The notes under the pieces: model-generated
What the model was told of the DNA's origin: nothing
The model's database searches: none
What the model saw: the letters and a program-made list of their open reading frames with translations, nothing else
Made by a program: the position numbers and the translations under genes
Origin: Wenxinia marina DSM 24838
Lineage (GTDB): Bacteria > Pseudomonadota > Alphaproteobacteria > Rhodobacterales > Rhodobacteraceae
Direction of reading: 5' to 3'
Assembly (NCBI RefSeq): GCF_000379485.1
Contig: NZ_KB902276.1
Coordinates: 124,001-188,000 of the forward strand
Length of the DNA: 64,000 nucleotides
Shown: positions 27,497 through 35,012 of the stretch, piece after piece
Numbering within the stretch: the stretch's first letter is position 1
Layout of the letters: each line of letters opens with the position of its first letter

Positions 27497-27511
27497 TGCT
27501 GCAGTGCAGCA
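27497..27511. promoter_or_regulatory. PhaR-like operator (perfect palindrome TGCTGCAGTGCAGCA)
   Basis: A 15-bp perfect palindrome, TGCTGCA-G-TGCAGCA, lies between the divergent DUF1127-like gene (start 27441) and the L,D-transpeptidase gene (start 27660). Its core CTGC-N3-GCAG (27499-27509) equals the reported binding consensus of PhaR, the polyhydroxybutyrate-responsive repressor of Rhodobacter and Paracoccus. It is 56 bp from the small gene's start codon, a good operator distance. Assignment to PhaR is inference from the motif. Confidence 0.6.
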
Positions 27512-27659
27512 CAACGGCTCATCGCGAAAGGGTGCCTTGCACCGGTTGCATGAAAGTCCCAACGGTCCGACCGGACGCGACCCCTGGGGAGCCGACGGGC
27601 CGGCTGTCGCGTTGCCGGCCCGAGCAGACGAGACAAGAAACGACGAGGCAGACCGTATC

Positions 27660-28775
27660 ATGCGACCCTTTCCCCTGATCCTGCTGGCCCTTGCCGCCCA
27701 CGGCGCGGCGGCCCAGAACGCCGCCCCGACCCTCGACGAGATCCTCGACGCCTTCGAACGCGCGCCAACCTCGGACCTCGCCCCCGCGCCGGCCCCCGCC
27801 GCCGCCCCGCCGCAGGCGCCCGAGGTTGTCGCGGCGCCGCAGACGGCGCCCGCCGCCCCGGAGGCGGCGACCGACCGGATGCCGACGCCGGCCGAGATCG
27901 AGTCGGTGACCTACGCGGGCGGCCCGCTCCCCGAGGGGCGCTCGGCCCTGACGGTGAAGCTGCAGATCCTCCTGGACCGTTCCGGCATCTCGCCCGGCGT
28001 CATCGACGGCTGGCGCGGCGGCATGTCCGAGAGCGCGATCGCGGCCTTCGAGACGCGGGCCGGCCTGCCGGTGGACGGCATCCTCGATCCGGAGGTCTGG
28101 GCGCAGCTGGGCGGCGACGAGCCGGGTGCGGTCCTGGCGTCCTATACCGTGGTACCGGCGGACCTGGAGAACCTCTCGGGCGAGCTGCCGTCGGACTACG
28201 CGCTGCTGGCGCAGCTGCCGCACCTCGGGCACGAGCGGGCCAGCGAGCGGATCGCCGAATTCTTCCACATGACCGAGGAGTTCCTGATCGGCCTCAATCC
28301 CGGCGCCACCTTCCAGCCCGGAGAGACGCTGACCGTCGCCGCCCTCGGCGCCCATGCCGCGGAGCCGGTCGCCGCCATCGTCATCGACAAGACGACGCGC
28401 CGGCTGACTGGCTATGACGCCGCGGGCAACCTCGTCGTGAACTATCCGGTCACCGTCGGCTCGACCGACACGCCGTCGCCCTCCGGCCACGTGACGGTGG
28501 AGCGGATCGCCCTGATGCCGGAATACAGCTACAACCCCGAGAACTTCATCCAGGGCGACAACATGAGCCGCCTGACCCTGCCGCCGGGTCCGAACGGGCC
28601 GGTCGGGTCGGTCTGGATCGCGCTGTCGAAACCCAGCTACGGCATCCACGGCACGCCGGAGCCGTCCAGCCTGTTCCGCAGCCAGAGCCACGGCTGCGTG
28701 CGCCTGACGAACTGGGATGCCGAGGAGCTGGCGGGGCTGGTGACGCCCGGCGTGTCGGTCGTGTTCCAGGACTGA
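27660..28775 (+). CDS. L,D-transpeptidase (YkuD family) with peptidoglycan-binding-like domain
   Basis: 371 residues, periplasmic. Signal peptide 1-19 (RPFPLILLALAAHGAAAQ). An Ala/Pro-rich linker spans about 40-80. A peptidoglycan-binding_1-like repeat (about 95-150, VKLQILLDRSGISPGVIDGWRGG) is followed by a LysM-like stretch (about 165-235), then a YkuD domain (about 240-371). The catalytic site is seen as YGIHGTPEPSS and SHGCVRLTNWDAEELA, with the active-site Cys near 345. Such enzymes make 3-3 peptidoglycan cross-links or attach proteins to peptidoglycan. Its native downstream region was split by the transposon at 28915-32509. Confidence 0.92.
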   Translation: MRPFPLILLALAAHGAAAQNAAPTLDEILDAFERAPTSDLAPAPAPAAAPPQAPEVVAAPQTAPAAPEAATDRMPTPAEIESVTYAGGPLPEGRSALTVKLQILLDRSGISPGVIDGWRGGMSESAIAAFETRAGLPVDGILDPEVWAQLGGDEPGAVLASYTVVPADLENLSGELPSDYALLAQLPHLGHERASERIAEFFHMTEEFLIGLNPGATFQPGETLTVAALGAHAAEPVAAIVIDKTTRRLTGYDAAGNLVVNYPVTVGSTDTPSPSGHVTVERIALMPEYSYNPENFIQGDNMSRLTLPPGPNGPVGSVWIALSKPSYGIHGTPEPSSLFRSQSHGCVRLTNWDAEELAGLVTPGVSVVFQD

Positions 28776-28817
28776 CGGCGTCCGGCGCTCGCGTCCGCCT
28801 GCGGCGGCGCATCGCCC

Positions 28818-28842
28818 CGCCCGCCGTCCCCGGCGGCGGGCG
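28818..28842 (+). terminator. Hairpin after the L,D-transpeptidase gene
   Basis: A 9-bp stem CGCCCGCCG / CGGCGGGCG with a 7-base loop lies 43 bp past the L,D-transpeptidase stop. It is probably a terminator, upstream of the transposon. Confidence 0.4.
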
Positions 28843-28892
28843 CCGGGGCCTCGGACCGTTCGCCCGGCGGCAAGGGGACGCCTATGCTTGGG

Positions 28893-28914
28893 AAGCGGTT
28901 CAGGGGCAGGTGTG
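28893..28914. repeat. Left half of the palindromic target site, including the TSD
   Basis: The left flank ends with AAGCGGTTCAGGGG and then the 8-bp target duplication CAGGTGTG at 28907-28914. Joined to the right flank at 32518, it restores a hairpin: GTTCAGGGGCA, loop GGTG, TGCCCCTGAAC, with a further 5 bp on each side after a one-base bulge. It is likely an intergenic terminator between the L,D-transpeptidase gene (+) and gap (-). Confidence 0.8.
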
Positions 28915-28939
28915 CGGCCTTATGTATCAATAGCACCAA
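28915..28939 (+). repeat. Left terminal inverted repeat of the transposon
   Basis: Begins CGGCCTTATGTATCAA and continues TAGCACCAA. The opposite end has AC instead of TA at positions 17-18. With 8-bp target duplications the boundary is base 28915; because the neighbouring bases also match, a boundary one base inward cannot be excluded. Confidence 0.88.
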
Positions 28940-28972
28940 GCGGATTCCGGGTGAATCCCGTAGCTTCGGGCC

Positions 28973-29306
28973 ATGCGCCTCGACCGCTACTCCGAAGCCA
29001 CCATCACGGCGTCGCTCGTCTGCCTGCGAGCGCGGATCGTCCGCGACGACCTGGACGGGCTGGCGCACGTTGAGGCGCTGCTACGCCTGCGGGACGTAGA
29101 CCCGGAGACTCTGCGGGTGCCGCCCAAGGTGCCGAAGCAAGCGCGGCGAGATACAGCGGATGGTGATGGAGGCGCTGCGGGACGGCGCTGAGACGGTGTG
29201 CGAGGTCAGGGACGCGGTGCACCCACGGATGCCGCATCTGAGCAAGCGCGAGGCGTACGAGCGGGTGCGGCAGTGTATGGGTCGGGCGGGGAGGCTGGCC
29301 CCGTAG
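28973..29306 (+). pseudogene. Frameshifted small transposon gene of unknown function
   Basis: Two overlapping frames read as one protein. From the ATG at 28973, 57 codons give RLDRYSEATITASLVCLRAR, then LAHVEALLRLRDVDPETLRV and KVPKQA. The natural continuation is in the next frame from about 29145, reading GEIQRMVMEALRDGAETVCE, then HLSKREAYERVRQCMGRAGR and a stop at 29304-29306. A single extra base near 29138-29144 would explain the break. The combined product (about 110 residues) looks like a helical protein with a C-terminal winged-helix-like region (inference). It could be a true pseudogene, a sequencing indel or programmed frameshifting. It is the first gene after the left end. Confidence 0.6.
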
Positions 29307-29321
29307 GGCCAGCCGAGCCAG

Positions 29322-30086
29322 TCAGGCAGCGGTCTTGGGGAGCAGCTTCGGGAGGTGGGGCAAGGCGGCAGGATCGCGGTCGTTGAAGTAGTTTTCCGCG
29401 TGCTGGGGAATCCAAACCGTGTCCACAAACTCGATGTAAAGAGCGAGCATGTCGTGCGGGTACTGCCGCGCCTCGCCCTCCCACTCTTTGGTTTTGTGCA
29501 TGTAGAACTTGTGACGGTTCGCGTGCTCGGGGTGGTGCTTTCGCAGCCAATCCGCGAAGCGCCGACCGACGCTGACGTCAGGACGGTTCTCGCAGCCGTT
29601 CGGAGCCTTGTCCGCCATAATGTGGCCGACCATTTCCAACCTGCCCCAGAGCCGGTAGGCCAGCTCAGATATGACCGAGAAGTACCCCGCGTCCACGCGG
29701 TCCCAGTTCTCGTTGAAGCGCCGGATGAAGGCCGGGACGCGGCCGCCGTAGCTTCCCGTCTTGCGGATCGACTGCAAGACTTCGGAGGTGATCCACTTCT
29801 TGAACCTCTTGGCTTCCGGTTTGGTGGACCGGAGGACAAGGGAGTACAAGCCGGACTCGTTGATAATGTTGAGCTTTCTAGCCCCACCCTTCCGGCCCGG
29901 TTGACCCTCGGAAATTCCGAGGGTCATTACTTCGTCCGCATCCAAGCGAGATGCTGCATCGCTTGGGTTCGCTATCCCCAACTTCTTGCAGACATCGAAC
30001 AAGACGAACCAAGGCTCGCCGTTGCGGTCGATCACTCGGAAGTCTGTGTCGTCTTCGTACTGGAAGACTTGCATTGCGTACTGCAT
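29322..30086 (-). CDS. BRO-N domain protein (phage antirepressor-like)
   Basis: 254 residues. Residues about 5-110 form a BRO-N domain: VFQYEDDTDFRVIDRNGEPW, FVLFDVCKKLGIANPSDAAS, RKLNIINESGLYSLVLRSTK and AKRFKKWITSEVLQSIRKTG are the classical signature of phage antirepressors and BRO proteins. The C-terminal half (110-254) is unrelated to known antirepressor effector domains that I recognise; it is helical with several Trp and His (FADWLRKHHPEHANRHKFYM). A strong GGAGGGG precedes the ATG at 30086. It is encoded downstream of, and on the same strand as, the transposase, 233 bp away. It may be a DNA-binding regulator of the element (inference). Confidence 0.85.
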   Translation of the reverse strand: MQYAMQVFQYEDDTDFRVIDRNGEPWFVLFDVCKKLGIANPSDAASRLDADEVMTLGISEGQPGRKGGARKLNIINESGLYSLVLRSTKPEAKRFKKWITSEVLQSIRKTGSYGGRVPAFIRRFNENWDRVDAGYFSVISELAYRLWGRLEMVGHIMADKAPNGCENRPDVSVGRRFADWLRKHHPEHANRHKFYMHKTKEWEGEARQYPHDMLALYIEFVDTVWIPQHAENYFNDRDPAALPHLPKLLPKTAA

Positions 30087-30319
30087 CGCATCGCCCCTCC
30101 TTGGGCATTTCTGCGCCGCAGCACGACTTGACGACTCTGCGCCAGAGGCGCATTGTAGTCCGACAGGGAGGACGCCGCGCTGCGGCAGATTTCTTTCGAG
30201 CCGGGGGTTAGTTCTGTGGAAGGGACGCCCCCGCGCTCACCCTGTGAGCCCCAATCTACGGCAGATTGTCGCACCCGTCGAGTCCCGGGACGTTCCCGTC
30301 CCGTACTCGGGTTGTTCGC

Positions 30320-31282
30320 TCACGCCGCCCGCTGCCAGTAGCCCGCCCAGTTGCGGCTGACCGGCGACCCCATCGCGTTCGCCACCAGCCGCCGGCCCAG
30401 CCCGCCGTTGTCGGTGCGGCGGTTGTCCTCCAGCCACGCCGCATGGGTGGCGTACTGGTGGAGGTACTGCGGGCTGACGTGGTGGTGCTGACCGGCGACC
30501 ATGCGGCGCAGGCGCGAGAAGTAGCTTTCGACCCAGTTGGTGTGCTTCCCGTGGTCGCTGTAGACCAGCGAGTGATTGACCCGCTGCACCGGCCAGCCCG
30601 CGTGGAGCGCATCCCAGTGCGAGGCTTCGTCCGCCAACATGGTGGCGAGGCGATGCACATGCTCCAGCGCCAGCGGAACGCCTTCGGCCTCGGCGCGGAC
30701 GACGATGGGCAGGGTCCGACCGTACCGCTCGCGGAAGGCGACGACGACGCGGCGGCGCGGGCTTTGGTTCTCCTTGAGGCGGCGGTCCTTCCGGTCCTCC
30801 TTGCGGTTCTCCGGGCGGACGTGACCGCCGAAGTACGCGCCATCGACCTCGACGTGACCGTCCAGAACCTCGCCCGTGTGAACCTCCAGCGCCATCGCCT
30901 CACGCAGCTTGTGGGCGAGGACGAACGCGGTCTTGTATTGGCAGTCCAGGTCGCGGGAAAGCTGGAGCATCGACACGCCCTTGGCGGCGTTCACGGTGAT
31001 GCAGATCGCCGCCAGCAGGTCCACGAACGCCATCTTGCGGCTGGCGAAGATCGTGCCGGAGGTCACGCTGAACTGGTGCAGGCACCGCTTGCACTTGAAC
31101 TTGCGGCGGGTGGCGATGTCGTACGCCTCGTCATGCCCGCAGCGCGGGCACACCGCCTCGCCGTCCGTGTCCTGCCAGCGCATCTTGCGGAAGGTGTCGT
31201 ACGCGGCTTCCTCACCGGCTTTGTAGATTGCGCGGAGGCTGAGGGTGCGGGCCGCTGCGGAAAGGAGGAAGTGCTGTGCCAT
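30320..31282 (-). CDS. IS1595-family transposase
   Basis: 320 residues when started at AQHFLLSAAARTLSLRAIYK, the conserved N-terminus of this group; the frame opens 15 codons earlier at 31327. An N-terminal zinc ribbon has two CxxC pairs (VCPRCGHDEAY and KCKRCLHQF). The DDE-type domain has the first Asp in GHVEVDGAYFGGH, the second in SLVYSDHGKHTNWVESYFSR, and the Glu four residues after the HTN segment, followed by basic residues. ALSRDL-like segment LQLSRDLDCQYKTAFVLAHKLREA is typical. It is complete and looks functional. It should act on the TIRs at 28915-28939 and 32485-32509. Confidence 0.93.
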   Translation of the reverse strand: MAQHFLLSAAARTLSLRAIYKAGEEAAYDTFRKMRWQDTDGEAVCPRCGHDEAYDIATRRKFKCKRCLHQFSVTSGTIFASRKMAFVDLLAAICITVNAAKGVSMLQLSRDLDCQYKTAFVLAHKLREAMALEVHTGEVLDGHVEVDGAYFGGHVRPENRKEDRKDRRLKENQSPRRRVVVAFRERYGRTLPIVVRAEAEGVPLALEHVHRLATMLADEASHWDALHAGWPVQRVNHSLVYSDHGKHTNWVESYFSRLRRMVAGQHHHVSPQYLHQYATHAAWLEDNRRTDNGGLGRRLVANAMGSPVSRNWAGYWQRAA

Positions 31283-31380
31283 CTTATCGTATCCAGTAGG
31301 TTCATACCGGATATAGTAAGGTGACATACTGCCCGCAAGAGGTTATCTATCGATTATAGTAGTTTTCTAGCGAGGACGAC

Positions 31381-31605
31381 ATGCCGACGCAGACGCAGTG
31401 GGAGGCCATGGCCGCCAACCTTCTGAAGGCCGAGCTGAAGCGCAAGGGCGTGACATACGCGCAGCTTGTCGAGAAGCTGGCGGCCATTGGAATCAGTGAG
31501 AAGGAAGCGAACGTCGCGAACAAGCTCTCACGGGGCAAGTTCAGTGCGGTGTTCCTGTTGCAATGCCTCTCAGCCGTTGGATCATCGCAGTTGCGCTTGG
31601 ATTAA
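31381..31605 (+). CDS. DUF6471 domain protein
   Basis: 74 residues, nearly all of it the DUF6471 domain: WEAMAANLLKAELKRKGVTY, AQLVEKLAAIGISEKEANVA, NKLSRGKFSAVFLLQCLSAV. The helical pattern (two helices, a turn with GI, then a helix with NKLSRGKFS) resembles small helix-turn-helix proteins, so DNA binding is possible (inference). It is divergent from the transposase, with 98 bp between start codons, and its 3' end overlaps the next gene by 43 bp, suggesting coupled translation. I recall DUF6471 genes next to IS1595 transposases in other proteobacteria, but did not check this. Confidence 0.82.
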   Translation: MPTQTQWEAMAANLLKAELKRKGVTYAQLVEKLAAIGISEKEANVANKLSRGKFSAVFLLQCLSAVGSSQLRLD

Positions 31606-32450
31606 TTGTCGCAACTTCAGGGCAAGCCCAAGAGCAAGCACAGCCCGGAGAGGGGCAGCCCGACGAACAGCAAGAACCAGCCAGTTCTTACCCTCTGCCG
31701 TTCCCGGTTGAAATTGTCGAGGATGAGGCCGCCGCCGATGCCCGCCAGCGCAGCGAGGAAGAAGCCCGCCAGCGGGAGATAGAAGACCTTGCTGCCCAGC
31801 AGGGTATGAACGACGCCACACGCGCGATGAACGCGGCCACGCAAGACATGCGTGACTACGCGCTCTATTCCACAATACTCGTCGGCGTTGGTACGGTCCT
31901 GCTGTTCGTCACCCTCTTTTTGACCTGGCAAGCCAATAAAGCTGCGAGGGATGCTGTCGAGGTGACCAGAGAAATCGGCGAGGCTCAGGTCAGAGCCTAC
32001 CCCATATTCCAGATCAAAGAAGTTCTGATATCCAACACGGACGAATTTGGCAATGTCGTCGTTTCGTTTCGCGGAAAGGTCAAAAACACCGGGACTACGC
32101 CGGCTTATGGACTCGGATTCCGGATCGAAATCACCAAGGTATCGGGACAGGCGCATGGCGAAACTAACGCCGACGGTCTCGGCATGTTCGATACGGGAAC
32201 GTCGCTGAGCACTCTCGCGGCCGAACAGGAGGTCAACCAGAAGCTCGAAAGACGAATGGAAGCCGATATTGAGAAAGTTCGATCTGGCCAAGAGGGGTTT
32301 CGTCTCACCTATGTCCTGACCTACATCGACGTTTTCGGCAAAAAACAGACTAGTCCCATCGTCTCTGGAACTACTGGCATCGACCAAGACGCCGGAAAGA
32401 TCATTTTTATGCCGGATATCCTGACCGGACATGATGAGGAAGAAGACTAG
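31563..32450 (+). CDS. Membrane-anchored passenger protein with coiled coil
   Basis: 295 residues. Signal peptide or first membrane segment at about 5-23 (RWIIAVALGLIVATSGQAQ). An acidic Gln/Glu-rich linker (25-60) precedes a charged helical segment (about 60-95, ARQRSEEEARQREIEDLAAQ), then a strong membrane segment near 101-121 (STILVGVGTVLLFVTLFLTW). The sequence continues QANKAARDAVEVTREIGEAQ, a motif seen in many uncharacterised proteobacterial island proteins. The C-terminal 160 residues look beta-rich and soluble. The N-terminus overlaps the DUF6471 gene. GC content is clearly lower than in surrounding chromosomal genes. Function unknown. Confidence 0.8.
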   Translation: MPLSRWIIAVALGLIVATSGQAQEQAQPGEGQPDEQQEPASSYPLPFPVEIVEDEAAADARQRSEEEARQREIEDLAAQQGMNDATRAMNAATQDMRDYALYSTILVGVGTVLLFVTLFLTWQANKAARDAVEVTREIGEAQVRAYPIFQIKEVLISNTDEFGNVVVSFRGKVKNTGTTPAYGLGFRIEITKVSGQAHGETNADGLGMFDTGTSLSTLAAEQEVNQKLERRMEADIEKVRSGQEGFRLTYVLTYIDVFGKKQTSPIVSGTTGIDQDAGKIIFMPDILTGHDEEED

Positions 32451-32484
32451 CAGCTTAATCACCGCTCAACCCTCCGTCCGAGGG

Positions 32485-32509
32485 TTGGTGCGTTTGATAC
32501 ATAAGGCCG
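32485..32509 (-). repeat. Right terminal inverted repeat of the transposon
   Basis: Read on the minus strand from 32509: CGGCCTTATGTATCAA then ACGCACCAA. It matches 23 of 25 bases of the left end. The right copy of the target duplication (CAGGTGTG) begins at 32510. Confidence 0.88.
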
Positions 32510-32534
32510 CAGGTGTGCCCCTGAACGCGCTTCA
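32510..32534. repeat. Right half of the palindromic target site, including the TSD
   Basis: CAGGTGTG at 32510-32517 repeats the bases at 28907-28914. It is followed by CCCCTGAACGCGCTT, which pairs with AAGCGGTTCAGGGG of the left flank. Before insertion the two halves formed one stem-loop with the duplicated octamer at its tip. Confidence 0.8.
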
Positions 32535-32651
32535 TCCAGCGTGCTGCGATTCGCCTGAGCCTCAAGGATTCCCGGCTTCGCCGGCGCCTGCGGCGTCCTT
32601 GACCCTCCGCCGAATCGCGAAGGGGGCGCGGGTGGCGGTCGGGTGCGCGGG

Positions 32652-32678
32652 GGCCGGCGCCTTTCGGGGGCGCCGGCC
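32652..32678 (-). terminator. Terminator hairpin of gap
   Basis: A perfect 10-bp stem GGCCGGCGCC / GGCGCCGGCC with a 7-base loop lies 8 bp past the gap stop codon (minus strand). It is GC-rich and without T-run. Confidence 0.6.
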
Positions 32679-32685
32679 GCCTTCT

Positions 32686-33696
<1,011 letters not shown>

Positions 33697-33785
33697 GCGA
33701 GAGCCCTTTCGCCTGTTGCCTGTGCCTCCGCGCGGGGGCGGGGGCCGTCGCCCGTCACCAAGCCCATTCCGGGCGGCACGTCAAC

Positions 33786-33926
33786 CTAGCGCCAGAAGGC
33801 GAGGCTGCGGATCAGGTCCGTGAAGCGCCGGGCCGCGAAGAGCGTGCCGCCCCAGCCCATCCAGATGTCCAGCGCGACGAGAAGCGCGAGCGCGAGGAAG
33901 AGCAGGAGGGCGAGGCGGGTCGTCAT
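33786..33926 (-). CDS. Small one-TM membrane protein (46 residues)
   Basis: 46 residues, too short for most gene callers. It begins TTRLALLLFLALALLVALDI, a strong membrane helix, then WMGWGGTLFAARRFTDLIRS and ends LAFWR. The C-terminal pattern of a Phe/Arg-rich helix ending in LAFWR is one I know from short conserved proteins encoded next to gap in Rhodobacteraceae. Start ATG at 33926. It precedes gap by 89 bp on the same strand and may share its transcript. Function unknown. Confidence 0.72.
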   Translation of the reverse strand: MTTRLALLLFLALALLVALDIWMGWGGTLFAARRFTDLIRSLAFWR

Positions 33927-34040
33927 GGCGGCGGAGGCTAGACCGGGTCGGCCGGGTTGGGAACCGTCGGCCGGGCTCCGGGTTGCCCGGCGACGGTGGC
34001 GCGGTATCTTTGCCGCACGGCAAACGACGCGCGGGACGAG

Positions 34041-35012
34041 ATGAGCGGACTACTGGCCCTACTGGACGACGTGGCGGGCATCGCCAAGGTGGCGGCCGCC
34101 TCGGTCGACGACGTGGCCGCCGCCGCGGCCAAGGCGGGCACCAAGACCGCCGGCGTCCTCATCGACGACGCCGCGGTGACGCCGAAATACGTCACCGGCT
34201 TCAGCCCGCAGCGCGAGCTTCCGATCATCTGGAGGATCACCCGCGGCTCGCTGTTCAACAAGATCGTCATCCTGCTGCCGATCGCGCTGCTGCTGTCGAA
34301 CTTCGCGCCGTGGGCGATCACCCCGCTCCTCATGCTGGGAGGGTCTTACCTGTGCTTCGAAGGGGCGGAGAAGGTGCTGCACGCGGTCGCGCCCCATGCG
34401 TCGGAGGCGGTGAAGGCGGATCTCGACATCAAGGATCCCGGGCACCTCGAGGAGAAGAAGGTTCGCGGCGCGATCAAGACCGACTTCATCCTGTCGGCCG
34501 AGATCATGACCATCGCCCTGTCGGTGATCCCCGAAAGCACGATCTGGATGGAGGCCGCGACCCTCGCGGTCGTCGGCATCGGGATCACGATCATCGTCTA
34601 CGGCTCGGTCGCGCTGATCGTGAAGGCGGACGACGTGGGGCTGAAGCTGGCCGAGATCGGCCGGCTGGGCGTCACCCGCGCCTTCGGGCGGGGGCTGGTG
34701 CGCTGGATGCCGGTCTTCCTCAAGGTCCTGTCGGTGGTCGGCACCGCGGCGATGCTGTGGGTCGGCGGGAACATCGTGGTCCACGGGCTGTCCGATCTGG
34801 GCTGGCCGCTGATCTACGACTGGATCCACTACCGTGCCGAGTGGCTGGCGGAGCAGGCCCGCACCTGGCACGATGCGGTCGCCTGGGCGGCGACGGCGGC
34901 GATGGACGGCGTCCTCGGGCTCGTGTGGGGCACGGCGCTGATCCCGGTCGCCACAGGCCTCGTCGGGCCCTTGATCGGCGCGGTCACCGGCAACCGGGCG
35001 GAGAGCCATTGA
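34041..35012 (+). CDS. DUF808 family inner-membrane protein (YedI-like)
   Basis: 323 residues. N-terminal soluble helices SGLLALLDDVAGIAKVAAAS, then VDDVAAAAAKAGTKTAGVLI and the conserved DDAAVTPKYVTGFSPQRELP, are the DUF808 hallmark. About five to six membrane segments follow (FNKIVILLPIALLLSNFAPW, TPLLMLGGSYLCFEGAEKVL, EAATLAVVGIGITIIVYGSV, VLSVVGTAAMLWVGGNIVVH, and a C-terminal one near 300). E. coli YedI is of unknown function. GGGACGAG precedes the ATG. Its stop overlaps the TTG start of the DoxX gene. Confidence 0.9.
   Translation: MSGLLALLDDVAGIAKVAAASVDDVAAAAAKAGTKTAGVLIDDAAVTPKYVTGFSPQRELPIIWRITRGSLFNKIVILLPIALLLSNFAPWAITPLLMLGGSYLCFEGAEKVLHAVAPHASEAVKADLDIKDPGHLEEKKVRGAIKTDFILSAEIMTIALSVIPESTIWMEAATLAVVGIGITIIVYGSVALIVKADDVGLKLAEIGRLGVTRAFGRGLVRWMPVFLKVLSVVGTAAMLWVGGNIVVHGLSDLGWPLIYDWIHYRAEWLAEQARTWHDAVAWAATAAMDGVLGLVWGTALIPVATGLVGPLIGAVTGNRAESH

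Larger units (their letters stand above)
28915..32509. mobile_element. IS1595-family transposon with passenger genes (3595 bp)
   Basis: Bounded by 25-bp terminal inverted repeats at 28915-28939 and 32485-32509 (both begin CGGCCTTATGTATCAA and end GCACCAA; 2 mismatches) and by 8-bp direct repeats CAGGTGTG at 28907-28914 and 32510-32517. Eight-bp duplications agree with the IS1595 family. Inside, in order: a frameshifted small gene (+), a BRO/antirepressor-like gene (-), the transposase (-), a DUF6471 gene (+) and a membrane protein gene (+). Genes fill the element to within about 60 bp of each end. Base composition is visibly less GC-rich than the chromosome from about 29.4 to 32.5 kb. Insertion appears recent, because both target copies are identical and the TIRs are nearly so. 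Confidence 0.9.

Noticed and set aside
30265-31380. A simple IS with ends close to the transposase gene
   Set aside because: No inverted repeats were found immediately around 30320-31327; the only matching ends are those at 28915 and 32509, which enclose the passenger genes too.
28893-32534. Treating the outer repeats AAGCG(C)GTTCAGGGGCA as the transposon ends
   Set aside because: These bases rebuild one palindrome when the element is removed, and the 8-bp direct repeats CAGGTGTG lie inside them. The true TIRs start at 28915 and end at 32509.
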